From positions 1 to 64,000 of the forward strand of contig NZ_SOFE01000028.1 in the NCBI RefSeq assembly GCF_004402405.1: a stretch of 64,000 bases of DNA, given 5' to 3'. Under the pieces are notes generated by a model. The model saw only the letters and a list, made by a program, of their open reading frames with translations, had not been told where the DNA came from and searched no databases. Below are positions 17,682 through 26,343 of this stretch, in pieces (the first letter of the stretch is position 1; each line of letters starts with the position of its first letter). The position numbers and the translations under genes were made by a program. The DNA is from Cryobacterium levicorallinum. Its GTDB lineage: Bacteria; Actinomycetota; Actinomycetes; Actinomycetales; Microbacteriaceae.

Positions 17682-17735
17682 GGTGCCACCGCCCCGAACA
17701 TCGTGCTCGTCGCCGCGGCAGCGTGCCGCGCGGGA

Positions 17736-17850
17736 CTTGCGCCAGTACGCGGGAGTTAGCGCCTGGCCAGAACCCCAGCGCAACGCGCCACGCTGGACTT
17801 GCGCCAGTACGCGGGAGTTCCGCCTCCCGCGCAGCGGCGCAGCTCCCGCG
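17736..17850. repeat. Three copies of a 19-bp dispersed repeat unit
   Basis: Two minus-strand copies (17736-17754 and 17798-17816, both reading TCCCGCGTACTGGCGCAAG on the minus strand) and one plus-strand copy (17825-17843, TCCCGCGCAGCGGCGCAGC) lie between Ku and the YbaY-like gene. The element GGTTCTGGCCAGGC beside the first copy recurs, in part, next to the copies at 56.76 kb. This is a dispersed intergenic repeat family of unknown role. Confidence 0.7.
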
Positions 17851-17870
17851 AATCGTGAAGTGGCGGGAAG

Positions 17871-18703
17871 TCAGGAGGCGGAACGAGCCCGCTTCGCCTT
17901 CGCTTTCGGCTTGGCGCGATCCCGGCTGGCTTCGACGCTGCGGCGTAAGGCCTCCATCAGGTCGAGCACCTCGCCGCCCTCGCCATCGTCTTCATCGGGG
18001 CGCGCGTCTTCTCGGTGTCGACGGCGTCGCCGCGCTTCAGTTTGGCCTCGATCAGGGCCCGTAATTCATCTTGATAGTCGTCGCTGAAGGCATCTGGCGC
18101 AAAATCGGCCGCGAACGACTCCACCAGGGCCGCCGACAGCTCCAGCTCCTTGGAGCTGATGTTAACCCGCATGTCGAGGGACCCGAATTTCGCCTCGCGC
18201 ACCTCGTCAGCCCAGAGCAGGGACTGCAGCATCAGCACGTCGCCGTGCACCCGCAGCGCGCCCAGCCGGGTCTTCTGCCGCAGCGCGAAGTGCACGATCG
18301 CCGTACGATCGGTGGCCTCGAGCGTGCGGCAGAGTAACACGTACGCCTTCGACGATTTGCCGTCTGGCTCGAGAAAATAGCTCTTGTCGAGCATGATCGG
18401 ATCGATCTGGTCGCTCGGCACGAACTCGACCACGTTGATCTCCTTGCTGTGCTCGGAAGGCAACGACGCTAAGTCCTCGGCGCTGAGCACCACGGTCTGC
18501 TCGCCGTTGTCGAAGGCCGTGTCGATGTGGTCATACGGAACGACCTTGGAACACACTTCACACCGACATTGATAGCGGATGCGTCCCCCATCGGCATCGT
18601 GCACCCGGTGCAGCGAGACGTCGTGATCTTCAGTGGCGCTATACACCTTGACGGGCACGTTGACGAGTCCGAAGGTGATCGCACCGGTCCAGATGCGCGA
18701 CAA
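17871..18703 (-). CDS. ku: Ku protein of bacterial NHEJ, C-terminal tail frameshifted
   Basis: Ku homodimers bind double-strand DNA ends and recruit LigD. The core is complete: RIWTGAITFGLVNVPVKVYS at the N-terminus, the YDHIDTAFDNG region, and the NISSKELELSAALVESFA arm. After KLKRGDAVDTEKT the written frame ends at 17957 (RAPMKTMARAARCST). Adding one base to the G4 run at 17997-18000 restores a usual Ku tail, DEDGEGGEVLDLMEALRRSV, ending with Lys/Ala-rich KPKAKAKRARSAS and a TGA at 17871. Coordinates given are for that corrected gene. The start is a TTG at 18703, overlapping the divergent ligD start by 11 bp. Longer starts up to 18790 are possible. Confidence 0.8.
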
Positions 18704-20042
18704 GAGGGACGCGAGCAAGACACCGGAGCCGGTGCCGGCATCCGTTCCGGAATTGCATCCGGGCGAGACCGCCGGGCAGAGTTTCGTCATTCAGGAGCAC
18801 CACGCCCGCAACCTGCACTGGGATTTCCGCCTCGAACACGACGGGGTGCTGGTGTCGTGGGCTCTGCCGCGCGGCGTGCCGGTGTCGCCGACCCAGAACT
18901 GGCTTGCGGTTCACGTGGAGGACCATCCGCTCGAACACGGCAGCTTTGAAGGAAACATTCCGGTTGGAGAATATGGTGCCGGCGACGTCAAGATCTGGGA
19001 TCGCGACGACTACGACCTCGAAAAATGGCGCGACGACGAAGTGATCGTGACTCTGCACGGCGAACCCCACGCCCGACTCGGCGGCACCGCCCGGTTCGCC
19101 CTGATTCGCACGAGCGCCGGACGCGGGGCGGCGAACAACGGGCTGATTCACCGGATGAAGCCACGCGACGGGGCTGGCGGTTCACACACCAATGCCCGCC
19201 CGACCGCCGGGCAGATCGGCCACGCACCACCCAAGAACACCTACTCCCCCATGCTCGCCGCCGCCGGCTCCGCAGCCGACCTCGGCGACGACGACTGGGC
19301 GTTCGAGATGAAGTGGGACGGCATGCGCGCCCTCGCCTACGTCTCCCCGGCCGAGCAGGGCGTGCGTCTGGTCACCCGCAACGGGCACGATGTGACCGTG
19401 TCCTATCCCGATCTCACGACCGATCTGCTCGCCGCGCTGGCCACCACCGAAACGGATGCCGCGGTGCTCGACGGCGAGATCGTGGCCGTCGACCCGGGCG
19501 GACGCCCCGATTTCGGGCTGCTGCAAACCCGCCTGAGGCTGACCGAGCCGCAGGAGGTGGCCGCTGCGGTGAAGAAGACTCCGGTGCAGTTCTTGCTGTT
19601 CGACCAGCTCGGGCTCGAAGACATCATGGCCAAACGACAGGATGGCCGTTACAGCGCGGGGCGCCGGACGCGAGACTGGGTGAAAATCAAACACTTCCGC
19701 ACCCAGGAGGTCGGAGTCGGCAGCTGACGGCCCGGCAAAGGAAACCGGTTGGGCACGATCGGATCCCTGCTGCTCGGGGTTCCCACCGACGGGGCCTTGC
19801 GCTACGTCGGCCGGGTCGGCACCGGGTTCGCCGACCGCGACCTGGCCAGCATCCACACAAGTCTGAAGCGACTGGTGCGCAAGACGACACCGTTCAGTGA
19901 CATTCCCCCAGCGGATGCCGCCAGCGCGGTCTGGGTGCGCCCGTCCCAGGTCGCCGAATGGACCGCGACCGGCCGGCTGTGTCAGCCGTCCTGGTGAGGC
20001 TGGCTTCCCGACAAGACCCCGGGCGAATTTGTCAGCGAATGA
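18693..20042 (+). pseudogene. ligD: ATP-dependent DNA ligase LigD (phosphoesterase plus ligase domains), decayed
   Basis: From the ATG at 18693 the frame encodes the LigD 3'-phosphoesterase domain (FVIQEHHARNLHWDFRLEHD, ENIPVGEYGAGDVKIW) and then an adenylation domain with the nucleophile Lys in EMKWDGMR. FLLFDQ then joins straight to LGLEDIMAKRQDGRY, although about 70-80 residues normally separate these motifs, so an in-frame deletion has removed part of the domain. TGA at 19725-19727 stands where TGG (Trp of the GGWRPGKGNR motif) is expected. A second TGA at 19995-19997 replaces an Arg codon. The same frame continues past both (GTIGSLLLGVPTDG; DKTPGEFVSE) to the true stop at 20042. Confidence 0.85.
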
Positions 20043-20067
20043 TGTACGCGCGATCTAGCATTACCCC

Positions 20068-20775
20068 ATGGTGAGTGATCGGCATCCGGAAGGATCGGCG
20101 ACACCACGCGCGAAACGCATCACGCGTCGGTGGCCGCTGATCAGCGGTCTCGGTGCGCTCGCTCTCACAATCGCCCTCGGCTATCTGGTGCTGCTGCGTG
20201 GCACCGCTGACACCATCGATGCCGGGTCACTCGCCATCGACCGGTCCTGGCTCGCCTGGATCGATCGGTTTCGCGGGCCGACCCTCGACGCGCCAGCGCT
20301 GGTGCTGAATTACCTCGGCTTCGGGCTCACGGCGTCGCTGCTGATTCCCATACTGATCGTGGGCGTTCTGCTGCTGGCCCGGCAGTATTGGGCGGTCGGG
20401 TTCTACCTCGCAGCGACGATACTCACCGGCGGCGCCGTGCAGGTGCTTAAGAATTTGTTCGGGAGAACCCGGCCCCAGGACATTCTGGTGAGTGTCGATT
20501 TTGGGTCGTTTCCCTCGGGGCACGTAGCAAACGCGGCCGTCATGGCCACCATTTTCGCACTCCTATTTTCACGATGCTGGGTCTGGATACTCGGAGCTGC
20601 CTACACTCTGGCCATGATGATCAGCCGCACCTATCTGGGAGCGCATTGGCTGACCGACACGATCGGCGCCCTACTGCTCGGCGTGGGCATCGCCGTTGCA
20701 GTCTGGGCGCCGTTGGCGGCAAAACTCGACGGCGAACGCCGGTTGCGCGCCGCCGAACATTTGAAACGGCACTGA
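20068..20775 (+). CDS. PAP2-family phosphatase
   Basis: The 235-residue membrane protein has a basic cytoplasmic N-terminus, about six hydrophobic helices, and all three PAP2 signature motifs: KNLFGRTRP (motif 1), FPSGHVANA (motif 2, with the catalytic-pair His) and SRTYLGAHWLTD (motif 3, nucleophile His). Members dephosphorylate undecaprenyl pyrophosphate, phosphatidic acid or similar lipids. It is followed 26 bp later by a second PAP2 gene in the same direction, so the two are likely co-transcribed. Confidence 0.85.
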   Translation: MVSDRHPEGSATPRAKRITRRWPLISGLGALALTIALGYLVLLRGTADTIDAGSLAIDRSWLAWIDRFRGPTLDAPALVLNYLGFGLTASLLIPILIVGVLLLARQYWAVGFYLAATILTGGAVQVLKNLFGRTRPQDILVSVDFGSFPSGHVANAAVMATIFALLFSRCWVWILGAAYTLAMMISRTYLGAHWLTDTIGALLLGVGIAVAVWAPLAAKLDGERRLRAAEHLKRH

Positions 20776-20801
20776 CACTCTTCTACCGAAAGGACGAACA
20801 G

Positions 20802-21797
20802 ATGGGCGGTGTCCGGTCCGCAACGGTGTGGCGCACCCGCTACGGAAAGTTTGTCGTCGACGCCCGGCCGCTGTCCACGGCCACGCGTCGGCAATTGCGC
20901 CTGACCGCCATCGCCCTGGCCGGTGTCGGCATCCTGCTCTTCATCGGCGTGCTCATTGACGTGCTGCAACCGGACCGGTCGTCGTTCTACGATTCGCCGG
21001 TTCGCGAGTGGCTCGTCGACAACCGCTCGCCGAACCTGACGCTGATCATGATCGGCCTGGCCATCATCTTCGGGCCGGTCGCGTTGCCGATCATCGTGCT
21101 GGTTTTGACCGTCGCCTGGGGGGTCTGGGGCAAGCACGCGTGGCGACCGCTCCTACTCGCCATAGCCATGCTCACCGGGGTCATTCTGGCGCAGATTCTG
21201 GCGCCGCTCATCGCCCGCAGCCGCCCACCGATCGAGCTGATGCTGTTCGGCGCCGACCACTCGTACTCGTTTCCGTCGGGGCACGTTCTCGGTGCTGCCG
21301 ATTTCGTACTGGTGCTGACTTACCTGGTCGTGTCCCGGCGCCCCGGTCGGCGTGCTGCCATCGTCAGGTTCAGCATCGCGGCGCTCTGCATCGGGGTCGC
21401 CGCGATCAGCCGTCTCTATCTCGGCTATCACTGGGCAACGGATGCCCTCGCTTCACTGTCGATCTCGCTCGTCGTGCTCGGCGGGGTGATCGCCTGGGAC
21501 ACCCGCCATGCGTCCCGCGGACTACAACCGGGCGCGGCGGGCGCGAATGAAGCAGTACAGGCCGTAGGCCATCAGTCCGACACCGATCAGGATCAGGGCA
21601 CTGGTTCCGAACGGCAGGGCGGCGAGCGCCTTGAGCGCCCCGTCGAGCCCGGTGGATTTGCTGGCATCATTGGTGACCGCGGCGACGCCGACGAGGATCG
21701 CGGCCACGGCGAGCGCGATGCCCTTGGCGACGTAGCCGACGACTCCGAGGGCGATGACCGCGCGGCCGGCCGATCCGCCCGGCACGGCGAGGTCTGA
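20802..21797 (+). CDS. Second PAP2-family phosphatase with a long antisense-overlapping tail
   Basis: Residues 1-240 form a PAP2 enzyme with about six membrane helices and the motifs ARSRPPIE, YSFPSGHVLGAA and ISRLYLGYHWATDA. GAAAGGAC lies 7 bases upstream of the ATG. The conserved part ends near WDTRHASRG at about 21525, which is exactly where the convergent DUF1206 gene stops, but the frame stays open for 90 more residues of polar sequence (HQSDTDQDQGTGSERQ) antisense to that gene. The tail has no recognisable fold and is probably a lost stop codon rather than a real domain. Confidence 0.75.
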   Translation: MGGVRSATVWRTRYGKFVVDARPLSTATRRQLRLTAIALAGVGILLFIGVLIDVLQPDRSSFYDSPVREWLVDNRSPNLTLIMIGLAIIFGPVALPIIVLVLTVAWGVWGKHAWRPLLLAIAMLTGVILAQILAPLIARSRPPIELMLFGADHSYSFPSGHVLGAADFVLVLTYLVVSRRPGRRAAIVRFSIAALCIGVAAISRLYLGYHWATDALASLSISLVVLGGVIAWDTRHASRGLQPGAAGANEAVQAVGHQSDTDQDQGTGSERQGGERLERPVEPGGFAGIIGDRGDADEDRGHGERDALGDVADDSEGDDRAAGRSARHGEV

Positions 21798-22328
21798 CCG
21801 GAACTTTTGCGCTGCACCCTTATAGGTGAAATAGCCGCCGACGCCGAGCACGGCCACACCGGCCAGGAACAGCACGATGACGCCGCCCGGCGAGGACAGC
21901 AACGACGAACTGGCGCTCTGCGTACTGCCGGCCGAGCTCGACGTACCGCCCCGGGCGAAGGTCAGCGCCGTGACGCCGAGGGCGATATAAACGATGGCTT
22001 TGGCAATGTTGGCCAGACGACGCGCCCATTTTCGTTTGGGCTCGTCCTGCATCACGAATGCGGAGACGACCAGCCACAGCCCGAGGGCGAACATGCCGAC
22101 CACGACGGTCCACAGCAAAAACACCCCGCCCGGGCTCGAGGCCAGCTGGGCGAGTGCCCCGCTTTGGTCGGCGGAGCCGCTGCCCGCACCGATCGCCACG
22201 GTAATCGCGATCGACCCGATCAGGATGTGCAGCAGCCCGTTGACGGCGAACCCCAGCCGTGCCAGCAGTTGCAGTGCCGAACTGTTGCTCGCGTCGCGAG
22301 CGATGTGTGTCGCCGGTGAATTCATCAC
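21522..22328 (-). CDS. DUF1206 membrane protein
   Basis: A 268-residue protein with three repeats of two transmembrane helices, the layout of the DUF1206 family of unknown function. Each repeat starts with an aromatic/basic helix and a GxGY or GLLHILIG-type segment (ARLGFAVNGLLHILIG, AKAIVYIALGVTALTF, GVVGYVAKGIALAVAA). A Ser/Gly loop connects repeats two and three. Translation may start at either of the two adjacent ATG codons. Neighbours do not suggest a role. Confidence 0.85.
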   Translation of the reverse strand: MMNSPATHIARDASNSSALQLLARLGFAVNGLLHILIGSIAITVAIGAGSGSADQSGALAQLASSPGGVFLLWTVVVGMFALGLWLVVSAFVMQDEPKRKWARRLANIAKAIVYIALGVTALTFARGGTSSSAGSTQSASSSLLSSPGGVIVLFLAGVAVLGVGGYFTYKGAAQKFRSDLAVPGGSAGRAVIALGVVGYVAKGIALAVAAILVGVAAVTNDASKSTGLDGALKALAALPFGTSALILIGVGLMAYGLYCFIRARRARL

Positions 22329-22580
22329 GGGCTCAGCCTAGGTCGACACACGCCGTCGCGCGCAGAAATTTTTCTTGGCCGACGTACCGACAAGTCACCG
22401 GGTGACGTCGTCCCGAAATTCCGCGTCACCGGGCTCGGAGGCAACCGCAGACGCGGCAGCGACACCGGCGATATTGACCATCCAACTGGTGCCGAGTTTG
22501 TCGATTCGGGTGGTCCTGTGATTATCGCCCCGATCGGCGCCTGTGACGAGGTGCCGGGGCCGGGCGGGTACAGTGTCGGC

Positions 22581-22895
22581 ATGAAGCTGATTGCCATCGA
22601 CCCGCCCACCCGCAGCTTTTCGCGCTGGCTGACCAACGAAGAAATAGCTCGCGTCGTCGCCCACAAGCGCGGCTGGCGTCAGGCGCCCGACGGCAGCGTA
22701 CTGGCCGGCAAGATTCGTAAAACCCGCATCGCCGACTCCCTCGAATACCTCGGTGCTGCCGTCGTTGCGCACGGCTGGGCCAGCCGGCCACGCACCGAAC
22801 CGAGCGACAGCAGCGGCCCCACCCACATAATGTGGGGCATCATCGACGCCCGCACCGACGCCGAAATCGCCGAGCAGCTCGGCGAAGCGGTTTAG
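22581..22895 (+). CDS. Hypothetical 104-residue protein
   Basis: The frame from the ATG at 22581 (MKLIAIDPPTRSFSRWLTNE) encodes a small soluble protein with a basic middle (AHKRGWRQAPDGS) and an acidic C-terminus (DARTDAEIAEQLGEAV). Third-position GC is high, as in real genes here. A start further up at 22518 would add a Gly/Pro-rich stretch that looks non-coding. No family recognised. It lies 29 bp before the glutathione-transferase-like gene on the same strand. Confidence 0.6.
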   Translation: MKLIAIDPPTRSFSRWLTNEEIARVVAHKRGWRQAPDGSVLAGKIRKTRIADSLEYLGAAVVAHGWASRPRTEPSDSSGPTHIMWGIIDARTDAEIAEQLGEAV

Positions 22896-22924
22896 AAACG
22901 GCCCGAGGCGCGTAGCGTGGCACT

Positions 22925-23926
22925 ATGAGCCTGAATCCCAGTTACATCACGCCTGGCCTGGACTTCAACCGCGACACCCATTACATCGAGGACCGCATTA
23001 CACGGGACGGCCGGGACGGCTGGCCGGTCGAGGCGGGTCGCTATCGCTTGGTCGCAGCGCGGGCCTGCCCTTGGGCGAACCGCACCACGATCGTGCGCCG
23101 CCTGCTCGGCCTCGAGGGCGTCATCTCACTGGGCTTACCCGGCCCGACCCACGACAGGAACAGCTGGACCTTCGACCTCGACCCCGACGGGCTCGACCCG
23201 GTGCTCGGCATCGAACGCCTGCAGGAGGCCTTCTTCGCCCGTTTTCCCGACTACCCGCGCGGCATCACCGTGCCGGCGATCGTCGATGTTGCCTCTGGCA
23301 AGGTCGTCACCAACAACTACCCGCAAATCACCCTTGATTTTGAGACCGAGTGGACGGAACACCACCGGGCCGGCGCCCCCGACCTTTACCCCGAAGCCCT
23401 GCGGACCCAGATCGACGAGGTCGCCAACCTAATCTTTCACGACGTGAACAACGGCGTCTACAAGTGCGGCTTCGCGGGCAGCCAGAAATCGTACGAGCGG
23501 GCCTACGACGCCCTGTTTGCTCGGCTCGACTGGCTCGAAGAACGCCTGGCCGGGCAGCGGTATCTCGTGGGCGACACGATAACCGAGGCGGACATCCGCT
23601 TGTTCACGACTCTGGCACGCTTTGACGCGGTGTATCACGGTCATTTCAAGTGCAATCGAAACAAGCTCAGCGAGATGCCGGTGCTGTGGGCCTATGCCCG
23701 CGACCTCTTCCAGACTCCGGGTTTCGGCGACACGATCGATTTCGATCAGATCAAGAAGCATTACTACGTGACCCACGTCGATATCAATCCCAGCGGCATA
23801 GTGCCGAAGGGGCCAGATGCCGCCACCTGGCTGGCACCGCATTCTCGCGCCGATCTCGGCGGCCGTCCTTTCGGCACCGGCACCCCGCCGGAGCCGCCCG
23901 TGCCCGGCGAGCGCATCGTGAACTGA
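22925..23926 (+). CDS. Glutathionyl-hydroquinone reductase-like (ECM4/YqjG) transferase
   Basis: The 333-residue protein matches the xi-class glutathione transferase family (ECM4, YqjG, PcpF) that reduces S-conjugated hydroquinones. The catalytic cysteine is in ARACPWANRTTI, with the usual partners TVPAIVDVASGKVVTNNYPQ (thioredoxin-fold cis-Pro), the YLVGDTITEADIRLFTTLARFD helix and the C-terminal YYVTHVDINPSGIVPKGP, a family hallmark. Actinobacteria generally lack glutathione, so mycothiol may be the thiol partner, which is inference. The ATG at 22925 starts 7 bp after the GTAGCGTGGC leader and has no strong ribosome site. Confidence 0.85.
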   Translation: MSLNPSYITPGLDFNRDTHYIEDRITRDGRDGWPVEAGRYRLVAARACPWANRTTIVRRLLGLEGVISLGLPGPTHDRNSWTFDLDPDGLDPVLGIERLQEAFFARFPDYPRGITVPAIVDVASGKVVTNNYPQITLDFETEWTEHHRAGAPDLYPEALRTQIDEVANLIFHDVNNGVYKCGFAGSQKSYERAYDALFARLDWLEERLAGQRYLVGDTITEADIRLFTTLARFDAVYHGHFKCNRNKLSEMPVLWAYARDLFQTPGFGDTIDFDQIKKHYYVTHVDINPSGIVPKGPDAATWLAPHSRADLGGRPFGTGTPPEPPVPGERIVN

Positions 23927-23936
23927 ACGCGTAGCG

Positions 23937-24591
23937 CTAGTCGGGACGACGGGCCCGGCTCGGCAGCACGCGCGGCGGCTCCCCCGGCATCTTGGGAAAG
24001 TCCGGCGGAAACGGCAACTCACCCAGGCCATCGGCCAAATCGCTCTCCCACCACGAATACAGGACGTCGATCGAGCCGGGCTGCTCATGCATGGTCGCCC
24101 ACGGGTCGCCCTGGTCGCGCAGTCGGTTCGGCACGGTGAGAATCGTGAAGGCGTGCGGGTCGGTTTGGGCGAGTTCGCTCCACTCCAGCGGGCAGGACAC
24201 CGGCGCGTGCGACAGCGGCCGGGGACTGTAGGCACCGGCCATGGTGCGATCGCGGTTGGCCTGGTTGTAGTCAATGAAGATGCGCTCGCCGCGCTCTTCC
24301 TTCCACCAGTTTGTGGTGACCCGGGTGGGCATCCGTCGTGCTAGCTCACGCGCCGCGCCGATGACCGCGTGCCGCACATCAAGAAATTCGCGGGTCGGGG
24401 TGATCGGCGCGAACACGTGCAGTCCGCGATATCCGGATGTCTTCACAAACGCCATCAGACCAGCCTCGGCCGGCAGGCTCTTCAGTTCGACAGCGACCGG
24501 AATGGTGTCGGAGAAGTCCGTGCCCGGCTGGGGATCCAGATCGACGCGCAGTTCAGTCGACCATCAAAACCTGCGCATCCGAGCTCACCAT
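23937..24591 (-). pseudogene. LigD polymerase/primase-domain gene with its middle deleted
   Basis: The longest intact part (23937-24455) encodes the C-terminal two thirds of a LigD Pol domain: AFVKTSGYRGLHVFAPITP, NWWKEERGERIFIDYNQANR (catalytic Asp) and AYSPRPLSHAPVSCPLEW. Upstream in frame lies ELRVDLDPQPGTDFSD, the usual preceding motif, but no start. The normal Pol N-terminus reads MVSSDAQVLMVD from the ATG at 24591 and then shifts out of frame at about 24553, just before ELRVDLDPQPG. Some 100-110 residues expected between them, including the first catalytic DxD region, are absent. It is therefore a deletion relic, a third broken NHEJ component within 7 kb. Confidence 0.75.
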
Positions 24592-24649
24592 GCGCACACT
24601 GTAGCCAGATTTATTGGCAGCGGCAGCCTCCGGCCGCCGCTGCGGCAAG

Positions 24650-25483
24650 CTACGGGATGTAGTTGAACTCGTCGGGGTTCGGGCCCGTGCGCTCGTCGCG
24701 GTTCAGCGCAGTGATGGCGGCGATATCCGCTTCGGTGAGGGAGAAATCGAACAGGGCAAAGTTTTCCTCGACCCGGCTGCGGGTGACCGACTTCGGGAAG
24801 ACGATGTCGCCCCGTTGCAGGTGCCAGCGCAGGGTAACCTGCGCGGCGGTCTTACCGAGGCGGTCGGCGATCCCGATAATCACCGGGTCAGAGAGAACCG
24901 CCCCTTGCGCGAGCGGCGACCAGGCCTCGGTTGCAATGCCGTGCTCGGTGTTGAATGTACGCAGTGAATCCTGCGTGAGGTACGGGTGTACCTCGATCTG
25001 ATTGACGGCCGGCACCGTGTCGGTTTCGTCGAACAGGCGCTGCAAGTGCGCCTGCTGGAAGTTGCTCACGCCAATCGTCCGGACGCGCCCGGAGCTCTGC
25101 ATCTCCTCCATCGCCTTCCAGGTTGCGACGTAGTCGCCGACGGCCGGGAGCGGCCAGTGAATGAGGAACAGGTCCAGGTAGTCGAAGCCGAGTGCTTCGA
25201 GGGTACGGTCAAACGCGGCGAGGGCGTCGGCGCGGTCGTGGAACCCATTGTTGAGCTTGCTCGTGACGTAGATATCGGCACGGGCGATACCGGACGCTGC
25301 AATGGCCTCACCGACCTCTTTCTCATTGCCGTACATCTCCGCCGTGTCGATGTGTCGGTAGCCGGCCTCAAGGGCGGCGAGGGTCGCCGCTTTGGTCGTT
25401 TCTGGGGTGATCTGAAATGTGCCGAAGCCAAGCTGAGGTATGGACGTGCCGTTGTTAAGAGTGAGTGTGGGGACTGTGGTCAT
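24650..25483 (-). CDS. Aldo/keto reductase
   Basis: A 277-residue AKR-family (beta/alpha)8-barrel oxidoreductase of the 2,5-diketo-gluconate reductase type. The catalytic tetrad is visible: Asp in HIDTAEMYGNE, Tyr in the same motif, Lys in VTSKLNN and His in FLIHWPLP. The NADPH-binding end has WHLQRGDIVFPKSVTRSRVEENF. GAGGAG lies 8 bases before the ATG at 25483, which decides against a 47-residue-longer frame. It is divergent from the DUF427 gene. Confidence 0.9.
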   Translation of the reverse strand: MTTVPTLTLNNGTSIPQLGFGTFQITPETTKAATLAALEAGYRHIDTAEMYGNEKEVGEAIAASGIARADIYVTSKLNNGFHDRADALAAFDRTLEALGFDYLDLFLIHWPLPAVGDYVATWKAMEEMQSSGRVRTIGVSNFQQAHLQRLFDETDTVPAVNQIEVHPYLTQDSLRTFNTEHGIATEAWSPLAQGAVLSDPVIIGIADRLGKTAAQVTLRWHLQRGDIVFPKSVTRSRVEENFALFDFSLTEADIAAITALNRDERTGPNPDEFNYIP

Positions 25484-25755
25484 GGGTAGATCTCCTCGTT
25501 CAAATGTGCCTTGGTCGTGGCATCGCCAACATCTGCCCCGCGTTGCTCTGTCAATTCGAGAATGTCCCGGCTTGCGTACGGGTAGTGGTAATTGCCGGCA
25601 CGTGTAACCGAACCACGCAATCATCGGGCCTATTCCATGGCTACCCCAACGCAGGGCGCACTAGCAGCCCCCGTCGAGCGCTGAACGAGTGTGGCGCGGC
25701 AACGCACAAACTGAATGCCGACGTAGTTCGCAGCTTGCCGCCCTATCATCGGGGC

Positions 25756-26244
25756 ATGATTGAGCCAGTGAAACGCGACCCGGTACGTCTCGGCCAGGAA
25801 TCAGTGTGGGATTACCCGCGCCCACCTTTGGTTGAACACACCACGGAACACGTCACGATCGAGCTGAACGGCGCGACGATCGTCGACACCAGCGACGTCG
25901 TACGTGTGCTGGAAACCAGTCACCCGCCCGTGTACTACCTGCCGCGAAGTGCTTTTGCCGCCGGTCTGCTGAAGCCGGCAGCGGGCCACAGCTACTGCGA
26001 ATACAAGGGCGTGGCCGGCTACCTCTCGATCGGCTCCAGCCCCCGTGCGGGCTGGTTTTATTCCACACCGTCACCGGGGTACGAAATTCTGGCTGAACGT
26101 ATCGCCGTCTACCCAGGCGCGATGGACCGCTGCACCGTCGACGGTGAGACGGTGCGCGCGCAGGACGGCGACTATTACGGCGGCTGGATCACTAAGAAAA
26201 TCGTGGGGCCGTTCAAGGGCTCTACTGGTACCGTGGGCTGGTAG
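25756..26244 (+). CDS. DUF427 domain protein
   Basis: The 162-residue protein carries the DUF427 fold: ESVWDYPRPP at the start, TIVDTSDVVRVLETSHPPVYY, CEYKGVAGYLSI and AERIAVYPGAMDRCTVDGE. The family is small, beta-rich and of unknown biochemical function. The ATG at 25756 has no clear ribosome site, and upstream frames look non-coding. It is separated from the next gene by a short AT-richer gap. Confidence 0.85.
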   Translation: MIEPVKRDPVRLGQESVWDYPRPPLVEHTTEHVTIELNGATIVDTSDVVRVLETSHPPVYYLPRSAFAAGLLKPAAGHSYCEYKGVAGYLSIGSSPRAGWFYSTPSPGYEILAERIAVYPGAMDRCTVDGETVRAQDGDYYGGWITKKIVGPFKGSTGTVGW

Positions 26245-26343
26245 TTCGCCCTTCGATACCGTTGCTTCGCACACAGTTTTCTGGTTCCGGGTATCCTCTC
26301 ATCAGCCATGCATCCGAGGTACCAGGCAACTGAAGGAGCTGCT

